This document shows positions 22,646 through 35,374 of a stretch of DNA of 64,000 nucleotides, one piece after another (within the stretch, counting starts at the first letter, position 1; every line of letters begins with the position of its first letter). The stretch is taken from assembly GCA_028554795.2 (NCBI GenBank), contig CM068827.1:77807677-77871676 (forward strand). The letters are read 5' to 3'. The notes under the pieces are model-generated. The model did not search any database. It saw only the letters and a list, made by a program, of their open reading frames with translations, and was not told the DNA's origin. This DNA is from Sinohyriopsis cumingii. Lineage: Eukaryota; Mollusca; Bivalvia; Unionida; Unionidae. Both the position numbers and the translations under genes were made by a program.

Positions 22646-23540
22646 TCATCGGACAATGTTGACATCACAACGAACTTTTCCTGTCCAGAAACAGTTCAGC
22701 GTGTTCCACAGATGTCGTGGAAGGTTGAAGTCATGAGGGGAGACAGATGGTTCAGCTACAAGTGAGTGGTTTGGATCATTTACTGAATACCACTCATTAC
22801 TCCATGCCGAAATAGCTATCATATCCTCAGGCAACGACCAAACCAGATTGGCTGTCTCAAAGCTAAGCGGATTGTTGGATGTGAAGTGACGATGCACATG
22901 TACAGTGGAAGTTTCTCCCTGGCTTTAGCTTTCGATAGCAGTTTTGTGGTTGTTTCCTGGCGACGGAGATGTACAGCAGAAACGTTGTACTGGCAGCCAT
23001 GGTAAAGGAGTCGAACGTAGTTTTCCAGAGATTATGCGCATTGTTGTGTTCAGCTGGACGTCGGTTAGCTTGGTATGGGACAGGAGCGCAATAGCCGGCA
23101 GTAGAATATTAGAGGACCAGTGCTGAAATCTAGAGTGTCTTAGCACTAAAGCCCCCATGTTGAGCCAGTGATTTTGCGGAGTAGGTTGTTTCGAGTGCTC
23201 AGTTTTGCTGCGCTTTTCTTCCGTTGGTTGGAGAATGTCCAGAGTCACACCGATGTATGCTGGTGTCGGGTCGTATTTTATGTACTGCCCATTGAGGACG
23301 ATGCAAAACTCACGGTACGTATTGGCATTGTTAAGGTGGAAGACTCTTTGTTGTGCTTGGCTGTAGGCATTATTTCTTGTAGAAGCCAGTCATTTTCTTC
23401 AGTTCCTTGTTCAGTACATCTTCAAGCTCAGTAAACGAGCGACTTCGACTCCCGAGAGTTATGTGTCTGCATACATGAATTTGCGAGATTCTTTTTCAGG
23501 CAAATCATTGATATAAACATTGAACAGACTTGGCGAAATA
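22646..23540 (-). pseudogene. RT motif C remnant and C-terminal tail of the second non-LTR family
   Basis: LFNVYINDLPEK (about 23490-23530) precedes RKFMYADT, where YADD is expected, so the last catalytic aspartate is lost. PTPAYIGVTLDI follows, then KLTDVQLNTTMRIISGKLRS and TPLPWLPV in 22925-23248, then PEDMIAISAWSNEWYSVNDP in 22646-22897. RT motifs A and B are absent, so a large internal deletion took out the palm domain. Confidence 0.7.
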
Positions 23541-23754
23541 ATAATTGTCACATTCCGCTGCTTTGCCTGATTTGATATTGCATATCACCTATTGAAGCTC
23601 TGGTGTTGTAAATGCCTCCGAAGTATTTTAATATAGTTCACCTGATTTTAAACGACAGTATTGTCTCCACTCATCTCGTACTCGACATTGGTGCTGTTTT
23701 TCCAGGGGTGCTTTTGCCACTTGTAGTGAGCGGCTTTCAACATCATTTGGTTCG

Positions 23755-24500
23755 TCAACAGGGTAGACTTGAACTGGTGGTAGCTGAGCGGTGCCAAGTC
23801 AGCGAATCAAGGTCAAACATTTCCGGCTGGAGCGCGTGAAGCTGAGTGACCCTGTAATTTTCACAGCAAGTGATCCTGGCAGTGTTGACGGATTCAATCA
23901 GGTTGTCAGCTATGTCTGGGTTTCCAGACGCTTTGTACACCTTGAGAAAGGCTTGACACTCTTCATCCAAACAGGGTGTGTAGACTGGGCGATGGCCACT
24001 AGGGACAGGCTGAGTGACTGCCTTGAATATGGTTCTTTAGAAGCGGTGGTAAACTTCCTTGATTGGGATGCAGCGAGATGGTATATAGACTATGCTACGG
24101 TCCAATATGTCAGTGTACCTCGTCCAATTTGCTTTGGGGAAGTTCAAATGCCGCTTTGGAGAGCTTTGTATAGTCGGGAGTTGAAGTCCAATATGGATAA
24201 GTATTTGTCTGTGCTGAATGTGTTGGAAGTGGTCTAGAACTGTTGGTGGTCACCAATGGAGCTGGCTTAAATGAGCTCGTCTGAGTAGTCCTTTTGCCAT
24301 CTTGCAGAATGAAAGTTTCTACGTTGCTTAGAGTCGTGGATCAGAAGGAGATCAGTGTTCACTGCCCATTCTATCAAGTGTTTCCCTTCTTCATCGGGTT
24401 GCGAGTAGCCCCCGTCAGGGTGATGACTGTCGATGTCGCCAATATAGATGGTTGGGTTTTGATTGTTCGAATCATATTGTTATTCCAATGGTCACTGTGC
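23755..24500 (-). pseudogene. Endonuclease core and linker remnant of the second non-LTR family
   Basis: In fragments on the minus strand I read IGDIDSHHPDGGYS (about 24400-24445, the GDFN-like block), LIEWAVNTDLLLIHDS and KLSFCKMAKG. Nearer the RT, VPSGHRPVYTPCLDEECQAF (about 23930-23995) begins a 71-codon frame at 23755-23970 that corresponds to the usual pre-RT linker. Frameshifts separate the pieces. Confidence 0.65.
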
Positions 24501-24743
24501 GGTTTGTAGACGTTAGCGATCTCTTACCCTCCAACCTGGACCACATAGCAGAATTTGGTGGAGGAAGCTGTATAGGCATCAGTAATGTCACTACCTGCAT
24601 ACGTTTTACGGCCGAATTCGGAATCTGGCGTTAATAAGATGAGGCCAAAGCCTCCAATGGTGTGTTGCCCTGCTACCTGGTCTGCCACGTCAGTTTCCAG
24701 CAGACAGATGATGTAAACATTATGACGGTGGGCTGATGATTGC

Positions 24744-24997
24744 TCATTTAGCTGCTGAGAGACCCTCTACGTTAAGTTGTAAAACTCGTAGAGCCGGTCC
24801 GATGGCATGAAAGCCAGAGGATAATGGCACGTCAGGAGGAGAGGGCTGACCTTGGTAGAGGCATGCAAAATTCGGTTTGCAAATTGGATCCTTTGATTCT
24901 TTAGCTTTGGGATGTGCCTTGACTGAGTACTGGCGGGGAGCGCTACGTAAACGCGAAGCCATGCTCCCTGGCTCTTTACAAATATGCACCTTAACAA
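24744..24997 (-). pseudogene. Endonuclease N-terminus of the second non-LTR family
   Basis: The 81-codon frame at 24744-24989 ends with ALRVLQLNVEGLSAAK, the first conserved endonuclease block (the asparagine is the metal-site residue). About 65 residues without a known domain precede it. A stop after SAAK breaks the domain, and the following endonuclease blocks are found only in shifted frames. Confidence 0.7.
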
Positions 24998-26074
24998 AAA
25001 TACAGATATTCTAGACTAATAGTCAGTCTAAGAAATGATTAATATCCAGTCAAAAAAATTTAAATACTAATATACTATCTAAGAAAGGTCAATACCAATA
25101 TACACATGTATAACATGTCAATACTAATATGCACGGTAAAGGTGGCAGTATTAAGATGCACCTAGAGAAAATACCAATATGCTATGCTAATATTCAATCC
25201 AAAAAATGCCAATAATAGTAATGACTGAAAAACTGTATATGCTAATGCTTGAACTGAAAAATAAAAATATGTACTCCACGATCTATGATACCTGTATGTA
25301 CTCTGGGGAATATCAGTGATTATGTTCGGTTTGAGAAAATTTCAATCTTAATATGCTTTCTATGACATTTCAATACTAATATGAATCCTACGAAACGTCA
25401 ACGCTAATACGCTCTCTAAGAAATGCTAACACTAATATGCATGTAAAGAAATGTCAATAGGAAATATTCAGGCTAGCAAATGTGGATATTTTATACGCAT
25501 TTTAATAAATTTAAAGACATTGCAGAATTAATATGTACCTTGAAAAAAACACCAATATCCTATACTACTACGGAGTCTAAGAAATTTCAATACTAATATT
25601 GAGTCTAATAAATGTCCAAACTCCTAATCAGTCTGAGAATTATCAGTGCTAGTATTCGGTCTGAGAAATGTCAATACTAATTTGCACTCCACAAACGTTA
25701 ATACTAATATGCAATCTGCGAAATATATCTCTTAAAGTTCAGTCTGAGAAATGTCAATACCAATATTCACTGAATGGCATGCCAATAGTAATATGCACTT
25801 CAAGAAATATATATACCAAATATGCAATCAAAGACATGTCAACACCGATTTGCACTGGGAGCAATTCAATAAGAATAGGTACCCTAAGAAATGGCAATAT
25901 TAGACAGGCATTTTAAGAAATGTAAGTACTAATATGCACTCAGAGAAATGTCAGCACCAAAATACATTCCAAAAATGCCAGTTAATGCGTGCATTCAAAG
26001 AAATATGACTACTAACTCGTAATCACTTTAAGTAATGTCAACACAATTATGCAGTTTAAGAAATGGTAACACTC

Positions 26075-26540
26075 GTACCTTTTCTAACGGTCAACCATAT
26101 AATTCGATACAGTTCAGGCTCGAGGCAATTATTACCAACTCGTCAGCGTAATAATGTGTTTATGCCTCGAGTTGGAAACATCGATGTTTGCTGGGTCATC
26201 AAGAGGTCATGCGTGATACCTGAACATAGCACCGTAACACCCCACGTGCGTTCAGAATTAGACTCATTAATTAGTCATTTGGCATATCGTCGACGTTTGA
26301 CATCATTTTCTTGATATCCTTCACTTTAACTTCAGTGAGCATTCTACACCATCCTTGTATTGGAGAAAGAACGACCATATTGTCGAGCTACTTAGGTGAC
26401 CAATCATTCTACTTTATCCTCGCCCGTTGCATATCATTCACAGGTCATATAGCTGCAACACAAACTTCACTTATTGTATTACAGTCACCATATGTTTTCA
26501 CAGTGCATCACACAGTTACGAAGATTAATGACGGCCATTT
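26075..26540. other. Possible dispersed repeat with dyad symmetry, single copy here
   Basis: This block directly follows the satellite and is less AT-rich. It contains overlapping inverted repeats: CTCGAGGCA (26119-26127) with TGCCTCGAG (26163-26171), and CCAACTCG (26135-26142) with CGAGTTGG (26168-26175). The wording resembles mollusc interspersed repeats, but no second copy lies in the window, so this is inference. Confidence 0.3.
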
Positions 26541-27490
26541 TATTTAATAAATATTTTGGTCCGTCTGTTTTTATGTCAGCCAAAGGATATTTATTTGAAC
26601 CTTGTGCAACGTTGACGACCTAAGAACAGAATATTAATGTTAACAACTCAAGATATGAAATATTCTTAAAAATTATATATGCAGATACTTTGATGCTTGC
26701 ATTACTATTACAAAGATATACTTACAACTGAAATGGAATTGAAATAAATGAAGATTTCTTTTCAAACTCTTGCTAAAGATTGTGAAAAACATTTTATATC
26801 AAAATCTTAAAAACGTCAATATTATTGAGGAAAACATTACCATTTTGTTTTAGTCATGTGTTCGTTGTTTCCAAGGTTACGTTTATTCACATTTTCTCAT
26901 TTATTTAATGAAAATAATATCAGATGGAAAATACCAGTTACATATAGTATTGTCAAATTCTTACATTTCTACTTTTATGTCTTTTTGTCACATACCTTCC
27001 ACCTGTTTACAAAAATAAACATACCTGCTTATTTATATATACAACTATGTACCTTCATACAAATACTCATTACCCACACAATTGCAAAAACACATACATA
27101 GAAGCATATACATGATTACAAACGTGCATATACCTATGCATGCAGAAGTATATATTGGCCTATAATTATATTCATAAATACGGGTTAACCCTTCAGCATG
27201 GGGCATTACAGGAACAATCTGGATGGTTATTTAACAGTCCAACAGGCTGGTCCACTTGGAATAATAGACATACTGAACAGTACCGCATCCACATATACCA
27301 CCACATACCTTATTAAGGACAGAATGGTAAATATGTTCAGTTTAAAATCTTTTTTGAAAGGCTGACATGTTTATAAAAAATTCCCCATATGCAGTTTATG
27401 TTTGCAGACTACCTTTATAACAGAAAGTGCAATTTTAATTCTTTCTTAAAATGATAAAGTTGAAATGAATGAATAGGGTCGTTCAAGAGT

Positions 27491-27493
<3 letters not shown>
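26541..27493. other. AT-rich stretch, nothing recognised
   Basis: Short frames only (26856-27101), without motifs. Confidence 0.4.

Positions 27494-27561
<68 letters not shown>
27494..27561. repeat. (TA)n microsatellite
   Basis: About 34 TA units; produces a meaningless IYIYIY frame. Confidence 0.95.
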
Positions 27562-27563
<2 letters not shown>

Positions 27564-28149
27564 CGATCTATTTATCATTACAGGCTGTGCAAGATTTTCA
27601 TCTCATACTGCTTCAAGGATCTATAAAAAAACAATTGCCTTAGGAATAGCGGGTAGCACATTTCAGGCTTTGAATCCACAACATAACTTCTTCAAGTGAC
27701 AATGAATACGTAAAATAATACACAAAAACTTGCTGCATGGACATTGAATATCCAACAGATATTTTGCACACCCATCCTGACTTGCTATGGTGATGTTATA
27801 AATCAAACAATACCCAGCAATGTATGCTGAAGTGACGGTGGACACCTAATAGGACTTGAGTACCATTAACCAATAAATTGTATTAGACTGTCTCAAGAGG
27901 AAAACAATACTTAAGAAGAAATGGATGATGGGGAATTGCAGGGGGGCCGGATGCTTTCTTTTCGGGATTACAAACTTTTATTATTAACTCTTAAGTAAGT
28001 TATTACTGCAAACTACCCTGTCTGCCAGTGGAGTGTTTGATGGTAAGAGACAATAGCAACATTTATTATATAAATCAATCTATTTATTGACATCATTCGA
28101 TGTTGAGTTATCATGTGATTCAATATATGCCATTTTTCAGTAATTGATA
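27562..28149. other. Unannotatable stretch between a TA tract and a SINE B copy
   Basis: I see no gene and no repeat that recurs elsewhere in the window. Confidence 0.4.
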
Positions 28150-28352
28150 GGCTAGACATGGACGCCAGTTTATTTGGTGGGGAAAAACAGATTGAAACCC
28201 CAGGAAGAACCACCGTCCGATGGGAAACTAGTGGAAAGATTTCTCGCCTATGCAGGTTCGCTAAACCGAGACCAGAAGCGCAAATTGACACAGATGAGAT
28301 GACAGTGAACTGTAAAAGCGGGCGTCATATACGACTTGGTCACACCGAGGCC
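28150..28352 (-). mobile_element. SINE B copy 1, diverged
   Basis: On the minus strand the head reads GGGGCCTCGGTGTGACCAAG and, further on, CTCATCTGTGTCAATTTGCG. The body reads GGTGGTTCTTCCTGGGGTTT and then AATAAACTGGCGTCCATG. These align with the full SINE B at 54632-54892 (GGCCCCGAGTGGCCGAGTGG head; TTCCGGGGTTTTCCC and ATACTGGCCGCCATG body). A few indels and no (AAC)n tail indicate age. The plus-strand frame at 28158-28367 is a by-product. Confidence 0.7.
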
Positions 28353-28370
28353 CCATCCTTTCTTTGACGA

Positions 28371-29160
28371 ATCTTCCATCTATCAGACATATATTATGCA
28401 AAAATGATCGAACACTAACAATATGTTTTATAATCATTCAAATTTGTATCTAATTTGCCTCGCACTACAAGCAGAAATGTTATTTATGAATTGATAAAAC
28501 GTTGTAATCATGATAAAAATATCCAGCCGGTCCCTTGCTACTCTCTTCATCTATTTCTATATTTGGTTCTATTCTTTTCAAGACTTGTATTAATTTTGAA
28601 GCAATCAAAACTAATTTATCCCTACCACCCTTCCCCTAACCAAAGAAAAACAAAATCGGATGGAACTCTAAAGCATGTAATGGATACATTATGTGTAGAG
28701 TTTGAAATCCTCTTTTTAGGCTGTATTGTAACTGCGTTTAATGTGACAACAATAATAATTTTAAAGTGATTATTGAGAAGCCAGCAATAATCACATTCAT
28801 TTGATATGATGTGCATCAAATATATAATTTATTTGCTGTTATATCTATTGAAGAAAATAATACGTAATATGTTTATATGCATCCGATTTCAGTATTTGCA
28901 TCATATATTATCATGAATTTAATTTCCTTGAGCATTTCAGTTTCACCTAAGGAAGTTAATAGTAGAGCTTAACTTTACCACACAAATCTAAAATAATATA
29001 CACATTGCATAGACGTCTTTTACTGGACGTACTTTGTGTTTGCTATTGTCACAGTGTAATTTGCTGGAAGTTTCTGACATTTTAGCTTCTTTTGAATTAT
29101 TATCTAACCAAGATGACTTCTGTGGCAAAATCCCTAATATATGTCGCTGAACTATTTTTA
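28371..29160. other. AT-rich stretch, nothing recognised
   Basis: The frame at 28455-28769 has hydrophobic stretches but no family motif and no start context that I would trust. Confidence 0.4.
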
Positions 29161-29570
29161 AAATGAATGTGAACGTATCTTGAAGAAGTCGGCTTGGGTC
29201 AGCTGCAGCAGTTCAAAAAATCTTGTAGGATATACGTAGTCACTTAAACGTCTTTTCGGGAACTCCACGTCACTTAAAGATGTATTTGTTGGTATACAGA
29301 GTCGCTTAAACACGTCTTTTGTGGTATTTAAAGTCTTGTTGGGTATTCATTGCCACTTCAAGAAGACTTGTTCTGCTTTCAGTAACACAGCAACAAGTCT
29401 TGTTGGTTATTTAGTGTCATTTCATGAAGACTTGTTAGGTATTGCTACTAGTCCTGTACTGTAATCAGCGTGACCTCAACAACACTTGGTGGGTAGTCAG
29501 TGTTTCATCAGCAAGGCTTCTTGGGTATACAACTCCACTTCAGCAAGTTATGTTGGGGTATTTGTTAAGA
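29161..29570. repeat. Degenerate minisatellite, unit about 35-40 bp
   Basis: Variants of GTCACTTCAAGAAGTCTTGT followed by TGGGTATTCA recur about ten times with irregular spacing (for example at 29238, 29270, 29303, 29350 and 29410). Isolated related pieces appear near 30135-30190 (GGTTGGGTATTCAGACGTC). The TA tract at 29999 may have been inserted into the same old array. Confidence 0.55.
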
Positions 29571-29995
29571 CTCTATGGTCTTAAACTAAGTAATACAATT
29601 CACTACTTAAAAAAGAAGTGCTGATGAGATCTTTGTAATAATACTGAATACTTCAAACAAATATATCCACCCTTGTTAAAAACTGAACACAACAATTAGA
29701 CTAATTCTCATTCGGATGTTAAGACAGGACATAGTAAGTTTTCAAGTAAACAACACTGATATAAGAAGATAGGTCTTCTCTCTAAAACATTAACAATTAT
29801 GAACATGTTTAGGAAATAACAAGTGAAAAAGTAAATTTCCTACACTCAGAAAGAAGTAAACGTGTTTGCCTCAATTAATAATGATATGGATATTTAATCG
29901 ATAATCATACAGAAATATCAGCTTCGCACTCGTTTGTTTGCAAATTAAATGTTTCATGTCATGTACGCTATTATTTCGATTTAGGACAAAGGTCA

Positions 29996-29998
<3 letters not shown>

Positions 29999-30079
<81 letters not shown>
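29999..30079. repeat. (TA)n microsatellite
   Basis: About 40 uninterrupted TA units; minus-strand IYIY frame is an artefact. Confidence 0.95.
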
Positions 30080-30081
<2 letters not shown>

Positions 30082-33000
30082 TCCTTATGAAATGACAACA
30101 AACAATGCAAATTAAATAGAAATACAATATTCAAATGTCTGGTTGGGTATTCAGACGTCTTGGGATACATTGTCTCATCGATTATCCAGTCGTGTTCGGT
30201 CTATAGTATCACTTTGTCAATCTTGTTGGACACATATCTTCACTTCGACATTTATCTTTCTGCTAATGGTATTTTTGATTGTAAGAGACATTTGACAAAC
30301 TTTTTTTTAAAAATCAATATATTTCACTGCGTAATCCGTGGTTAAATTGTCTTAAGATTCAACATATCCAATATTCATTTAGAATTGAGATCAAAGTTGC
30401 ACTACATTTGATGAATCTAGTTTGTTGTTAGCTTCAGTCTGTTGAAAATGGTCAGCTGACGTTTGTTCTCATCTGAATTTTTTTTGTCAAACATGATTAT
30501 TGTGCCATTTAGCTGTGTTACATGTAAATGTCAAGTGAAATAATTATCTGATTTAAGTATATGGATGAAAGAACAGGAACAGAAAGGAATATGTCAATTG
30601 CATTCAAGTGTAATGCAATGGAAATATAACACTTTTAAGTGCTCTCTCAAAATGGATCAGATATCCTTTCATTTCACAGCATTATTTCTCTGAGGAATCT
30701 CCCATATACCAGACTAATATTATATTAAGTTACCCATAAAATAAACATTGTATAATGATACGAAATTTATATAATCATCCATGTTCTTACCTAATTTGTC
30801 CAAGGGGTATGAAATATTAAAGTTTCTTCCTTATATGATTTCCCTTTGTGATGTTTCTTGATTTGGTATTAATAATGTCGTTGTGGCGGCTTCATTTGGC
30901 ATGTATATGTTCTTCCAGTGACATTGGTGAATACTCGTGCCATCTATAGAATAGTTAAGTTCTTTTTGATCTTCACAATGCATAAACATAAAGCATCTGA
31001 ACTTGGTGAACATATAAGAAACGTGGTATTGTAACGAGAATTGTGTAGTCATCTGCCGAGACGAACAAATATAACTCAGGGAGTAAACGAATCTTATAGC
31101 AGATGCAATACGAATCCTCATGTACTGTAAAATGTGTATGTTAAAACTAGTAAGAGACAAACAAAACCTTTCCGATATATCAGAGTCGCATTTGAGCAAA
31201 AGGCCAGAACAAAGTAAGCATCCGGTCATACCAAGCTTCAGCAACCTTATGCAAACGCTTCATACATATATATTCGTCTAGGTGGACTGGCAGTAAAGCA
31301 TAAAAACGTTTATTTCTCGACTAGACCTACTGCATGACATTCATACAACATTGAATTCTATTGTTTTGTATTTTCTTTTAGTATAAAATGATGTGGTTAA
31401 TTTAAAATAGTTTTCGTAATAACTGAATCGTATTAATAAAAACAACACAGTAGAATGTTTGAAGTTCAACATCTCATTTAAGGCTGACATAGACTCAACC
31501 ATTTTCTTCTCTGCACAATTTTATTCTATGTTGAAACCAAGCACAAAAGATTATAAATTAAAATGAATCGACATTTGTGTTAAACATTCTTTAAAATGTC
31601 ATTGAAAATAAGAAATGTATGCAGATAAAACTTGTTTAAACAATATGCATTAAACATTGATACGTTTCGTCCTAAATGATGTAAGGGTGTTATTATCTAT
31701 GTTTCAGTCCTTGATTTTCTCTTCTAATGAATCGTATTTATTGAATATGATTACTTTCTAACAGACTAAACGGAAGAAAGACACAAACACTTTTCAGGTA
31801 CTTGATTTATCTACGAACGATACCATAATGTGGGATAAAGTTAATTCCAAATTTACCATTCAAGAATAAAAGGATAATCATTTCATAGTAAATATTGAGC
31901 AGGAAAAAAGAGCTTTCGATAAGAGCAATAATACGAAATTTTGGCGCTTATGATGTTGTTGAGTATATTAAACTTTTTTATTCTAAATACCATTTTATTT
32001 AAGATTCGAGCATAGGTTATCACATGACTACCTTTTGTATCATCGACATTAAAGCGACGAACAAATACAGAGTTAAAGGTTAATGAAATGTCAATACTAA
32101 CCCAACTTGTTAAACGCACGAAATGTTTAAGGTGTACGCCTCTTCCACGAACTTCTATAGTTTAGGAATAGCTATATCACACATTCAAACCGATTTCCGC
32201 TCGTTAACTTTATTGCATGCTGGGTAACTGGACTTTTATTTTCCTATCCGCTAATTGCCTCTACAAGTTTTGAATTACAAGTATGAGACAGCTTGGTACC
32301 GTAGTCTATTGAGCAGTCAGTAGTTTTACTGGGGGATGAGTGGGTGCGTGAAATATGAAATCATATCTCACTGAGATACAACACATGCTCGAACTATATT
32401 ATACAGAGTCTCTTATCAAAATAGGATACGTGCAATTACATCCTAGCATTAGAATTGTACAAAAATGGTACCTTGTGTACTTCGAGTGTAGAAAAGCAAA
32501 TGATATACTACCATTAATTTACACAACTGTCACCTTCCTGTGGCATATATGAACAACTTTCTTTGAAAAGTAGATGAATATCAGATGTTTATCATATGAT
32601 ATATAAAAACAAAGAGGAAGAAAACAAACAAACAGGCAATAACAAGGCTATAGCCACTGACACACGCCGTTGCGGCACCAATTCTGATTTAATGTCTTTT
32701 GTATTAAAATAATTTATAAATAAATATAAATAATCCATACACATACGTTTCGTGTTTCAATTGACCTTTGAACGTTCGCTTTTATCAAGTAGAAGTGAAA
32801 GGTCCAACGTTAGTAATATTTTGGTAAAACCAAAGCAAGTCGCTGTATAATGAAATGTATCTTTGATGTTAGAAGATGTGGACCACGAGACGTACTTTGC
32901 AATAATTTTGTTTCACGGGATGTGAAGAAGTAGCTATTACAATCCTATTTGCATAACAACAGAATGTTATGCTGGCAGACTACATGCATTGATCTTGTTT

Positions 33001-35374
33001 CGATTCATGCCGTAGGAATACAATCTTGTGAATGAATGCATAAATTTACTATGTTGTAAATTCCGGTTAGGATAGGGTTTAAACAGTAGTCATAACCATA
33101 CAATTGTAGGTGCTTTTTTCACAAATTCAAGTCACAGGTTGAAATGTTTCAAGTATTGTATGCAGTTTTAATCCTTTAATTTAGGACATATAAAAGAGGT
33201 CAGAAATTAAAATGTCTGAGAATTCAACAGGTAGCCAGTAGGAACAATAAGTTGTCAGAAGGACTGTTATGAGTTATTCCATACAGTGATTATGCGAGAA
33301 CATGAAATCAAGTAAGAGACACAAGGGATGTCTTTTATTGGCTAGTCCTACAGACGTTTTTGTCATTGGCCATTTTCTATTTTAACTTTTCTTTATAAGG
33401 AAGGAACGAACATTTTCTTGCAAAAACAAAAACAATGACGAATTCAAGTGACATAATAGGTCATCATTCTTAGTTCAATATAAACTTTAGATATATTTTC
33501 AATTTATTAAGACTTTAAAACTGTTTAAATTTAATAAGTTAGCATACTATTCATCTATTTATGTCGAAATTTAATTTCGAATAATAAGCAAATACAATCC
33601 AAATATGCATATATAGAGAATATTTAAATTGTGGCTCTCTTGGTACAATCTAGCAGTCATTATATTCCCTGGAAAATGATTTCTAGCAAGGCATAATGTA
33701 CTGAACATTGTCATTCAAATACAAAATTATCAAATGTTTCTTCTGCTTAATGATCCTTCAGGCATCCGACTTTCTAGTGAATGTGGATGATAATATTGAG
33801 CGCGCAACTTCATAACACGTGCTAACAAGCCTTCCCGCTGTTTATTCGTTTTCGTCAATAGTGGATTTTTTTTTACATATAAGAGAGGTAGATTGTTTCT
33901 GTGTATAGCGAGCACGAATATGCACAAGCAGTTACTGATTCGACGGTTCAACATATTTCTGGTTGAAATGTTAAATGCTCACGTCGCGGAAACATGATCT
34001 GATTATTGACTTTGTTATATAATGGCTGCACTTTTGAAACAAAAGGATAGAGATACTTCGGTCTGATTGTTGCTAATAATAATAAAAATCATCTGGCAGT
34101 TTCTTTATTAGTCGAACTGAAAACATTTTTCCTTCATAACATATATCCATTTTTAAAGACATATTTATCAACGCTTTGCTCAAATTGCATATTGCAGTTA
34201 AAAAAAACACGTAGTTCCCTTCATAAGTAATAACAAGAAGCCAATGAATATTAGTAACATTTGTACCTATCAGGAAGTCCATTTTTCTCTTTATTCAAGG
34301 ATGGTCACATTGACTTTAGGCAGAAGCTATTTGTAATAAACGATCCAATCCTTATAACCTACAAGGCATACAGTTTTAAACTTTGCGTTGCTATGCATCC
34401 CAAATCAAGCTATCGACTAAGGTGTTCTGACATCATATGAGTGTTGGCGCTGGAGGCTTGGTATAAAATATGTAAATGCATCATACGCGAAAACGAAAAC
34501 GGTAGCATTTGTTGAGTACAGACATAGAACGAAAGTATACATTATAGTGTAATTTATGCAAGAATGAAGAATAAAGAATAGCACGAAAAGTATCAAAACG
34601 AAACAATTTGTGATAGATTCCAGAAGTCTGGGAAATAAAGAAAACAACTAAAATATTTTATTCTTTTTAGCAAAGCGAGTCCAATAATTTGAAGAAAATA
34701 AATTTCAGCCCAAACTGGTCACAATATAATACAACCTAAAGTGCTAGATGTTAAGGCACGACTAATAAAATCTTCACAGTCACAAGATAAATGAAATAAA
34801 AAATAAAAACGTCAATCAGGTCAAGCAGAAACTAACTAAATTTTGGACAAGGTAAAGTCCAGCAAACAATGTTACTTTACAATAACACGTAATGAAATAA
34901 AATGTTTATAAAACTAACAGAACAACAATTTAAATTAAATATGCATATGAACCTACCTCGCACTCAGATCTCAGAGGTGATAAAGTTGAGGTTGTGGCTG
35001 TTCATAAAGAAGTAGACTCATTTGCAAAAGCTACCACCTAGACAAGATTTCCTACATTAAAACATTATATACGCTCACTAGAAGGCCATTATTATGAACT
35101 TTGACACTACTGCAAACACCGTGATCCCAATGCAGCAAGAAATTGGCTAAATATGAGAAGGGGAAAATTATGTTCCTGTTATAACATGCAACTTCAATTA
35201 CCAAAATATGGGGTACACTCGGTGGCCTAATCGTGTAATATAGATAATCAATTAAACATGGTTTATAACAGGGAGCCTGCATAATTATTGGGGTGGTGGT
35301 AGTGGTGGTGGAAAACATGTAATGGTCAGCTATTACCTTTTAGGATTTAGCCTGAAACATGTTCAAAAGGTTGG
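30080..35374. other. Long gene-poor AT-rich interval
   Basis: About 5.3 kb without a recognisable gene, mobile element or internal duplication. The longest frame (30831-31244 minus, 137 codons, cysteine- and methionine-rich) matches no family that I know. A (GGT)n run lies at 35290-35311. I cannot exclude introns of a gene whose exons are too small to see. Confidence 0.45.
35290..35311. repeat. (GGT)n microsatellite
   Basis: Seven GGT-type units with one AGT interruption. Confidence 0.75.

Larger units (their letters stand above)
22490..24990 (-). mobile_element. Decayed non-LTR retrotransposon (EEP + RT type), second family
   Basis: On the minus strand the order is endonuclease start, endonuclease core, linker, end of RT, C-terminal tail, with the central RT largely deleted. 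Frames are broken by many stops and shifts. Wording such as LQLNVEGLSAAK, LDEECQAFLK and STPLPWLPV is characteristic of a Jockey-like group distinct from the other LINEs here. It lies within the satellite domain, with monomers directly outside at 22480 and 24985. Confidence 0.8.
17960..26080. repeat. Large degenerate 28-29-bp satellite domain with nested insertions
   Basis: A monomer close to AAATGTCAATACTAATATGC followed by ACTCTAAGA is repeated throughout, always in the same orientation. Conservation ranges from near perfect (19330-19840) to barely visible (25000-26080). The array is interrupted by SINE A (19846-20105), family X (20433-21690), a tRNA-like repeat (22128-22264) and a non-LTR element (about 22490-24990). 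Monomer phase is roughly regained after each, so these are later insertions. The frames inside are short and change with monomer phase, so I do not regard the array as coding. Confidence 0.9.

Noticed and set aside
23791..24237. 148-codon plus-strand frame
   Set aside because: It is the antisense of the non-LTR endonuclease and linker, which carry recognisable motifs on the minus strand.
30831..31244. 137-codon minus-strand frame as a host gene
   Set aside because: No recognisable domain, no repeat support, and composition as expected of random AT-rich DNA.
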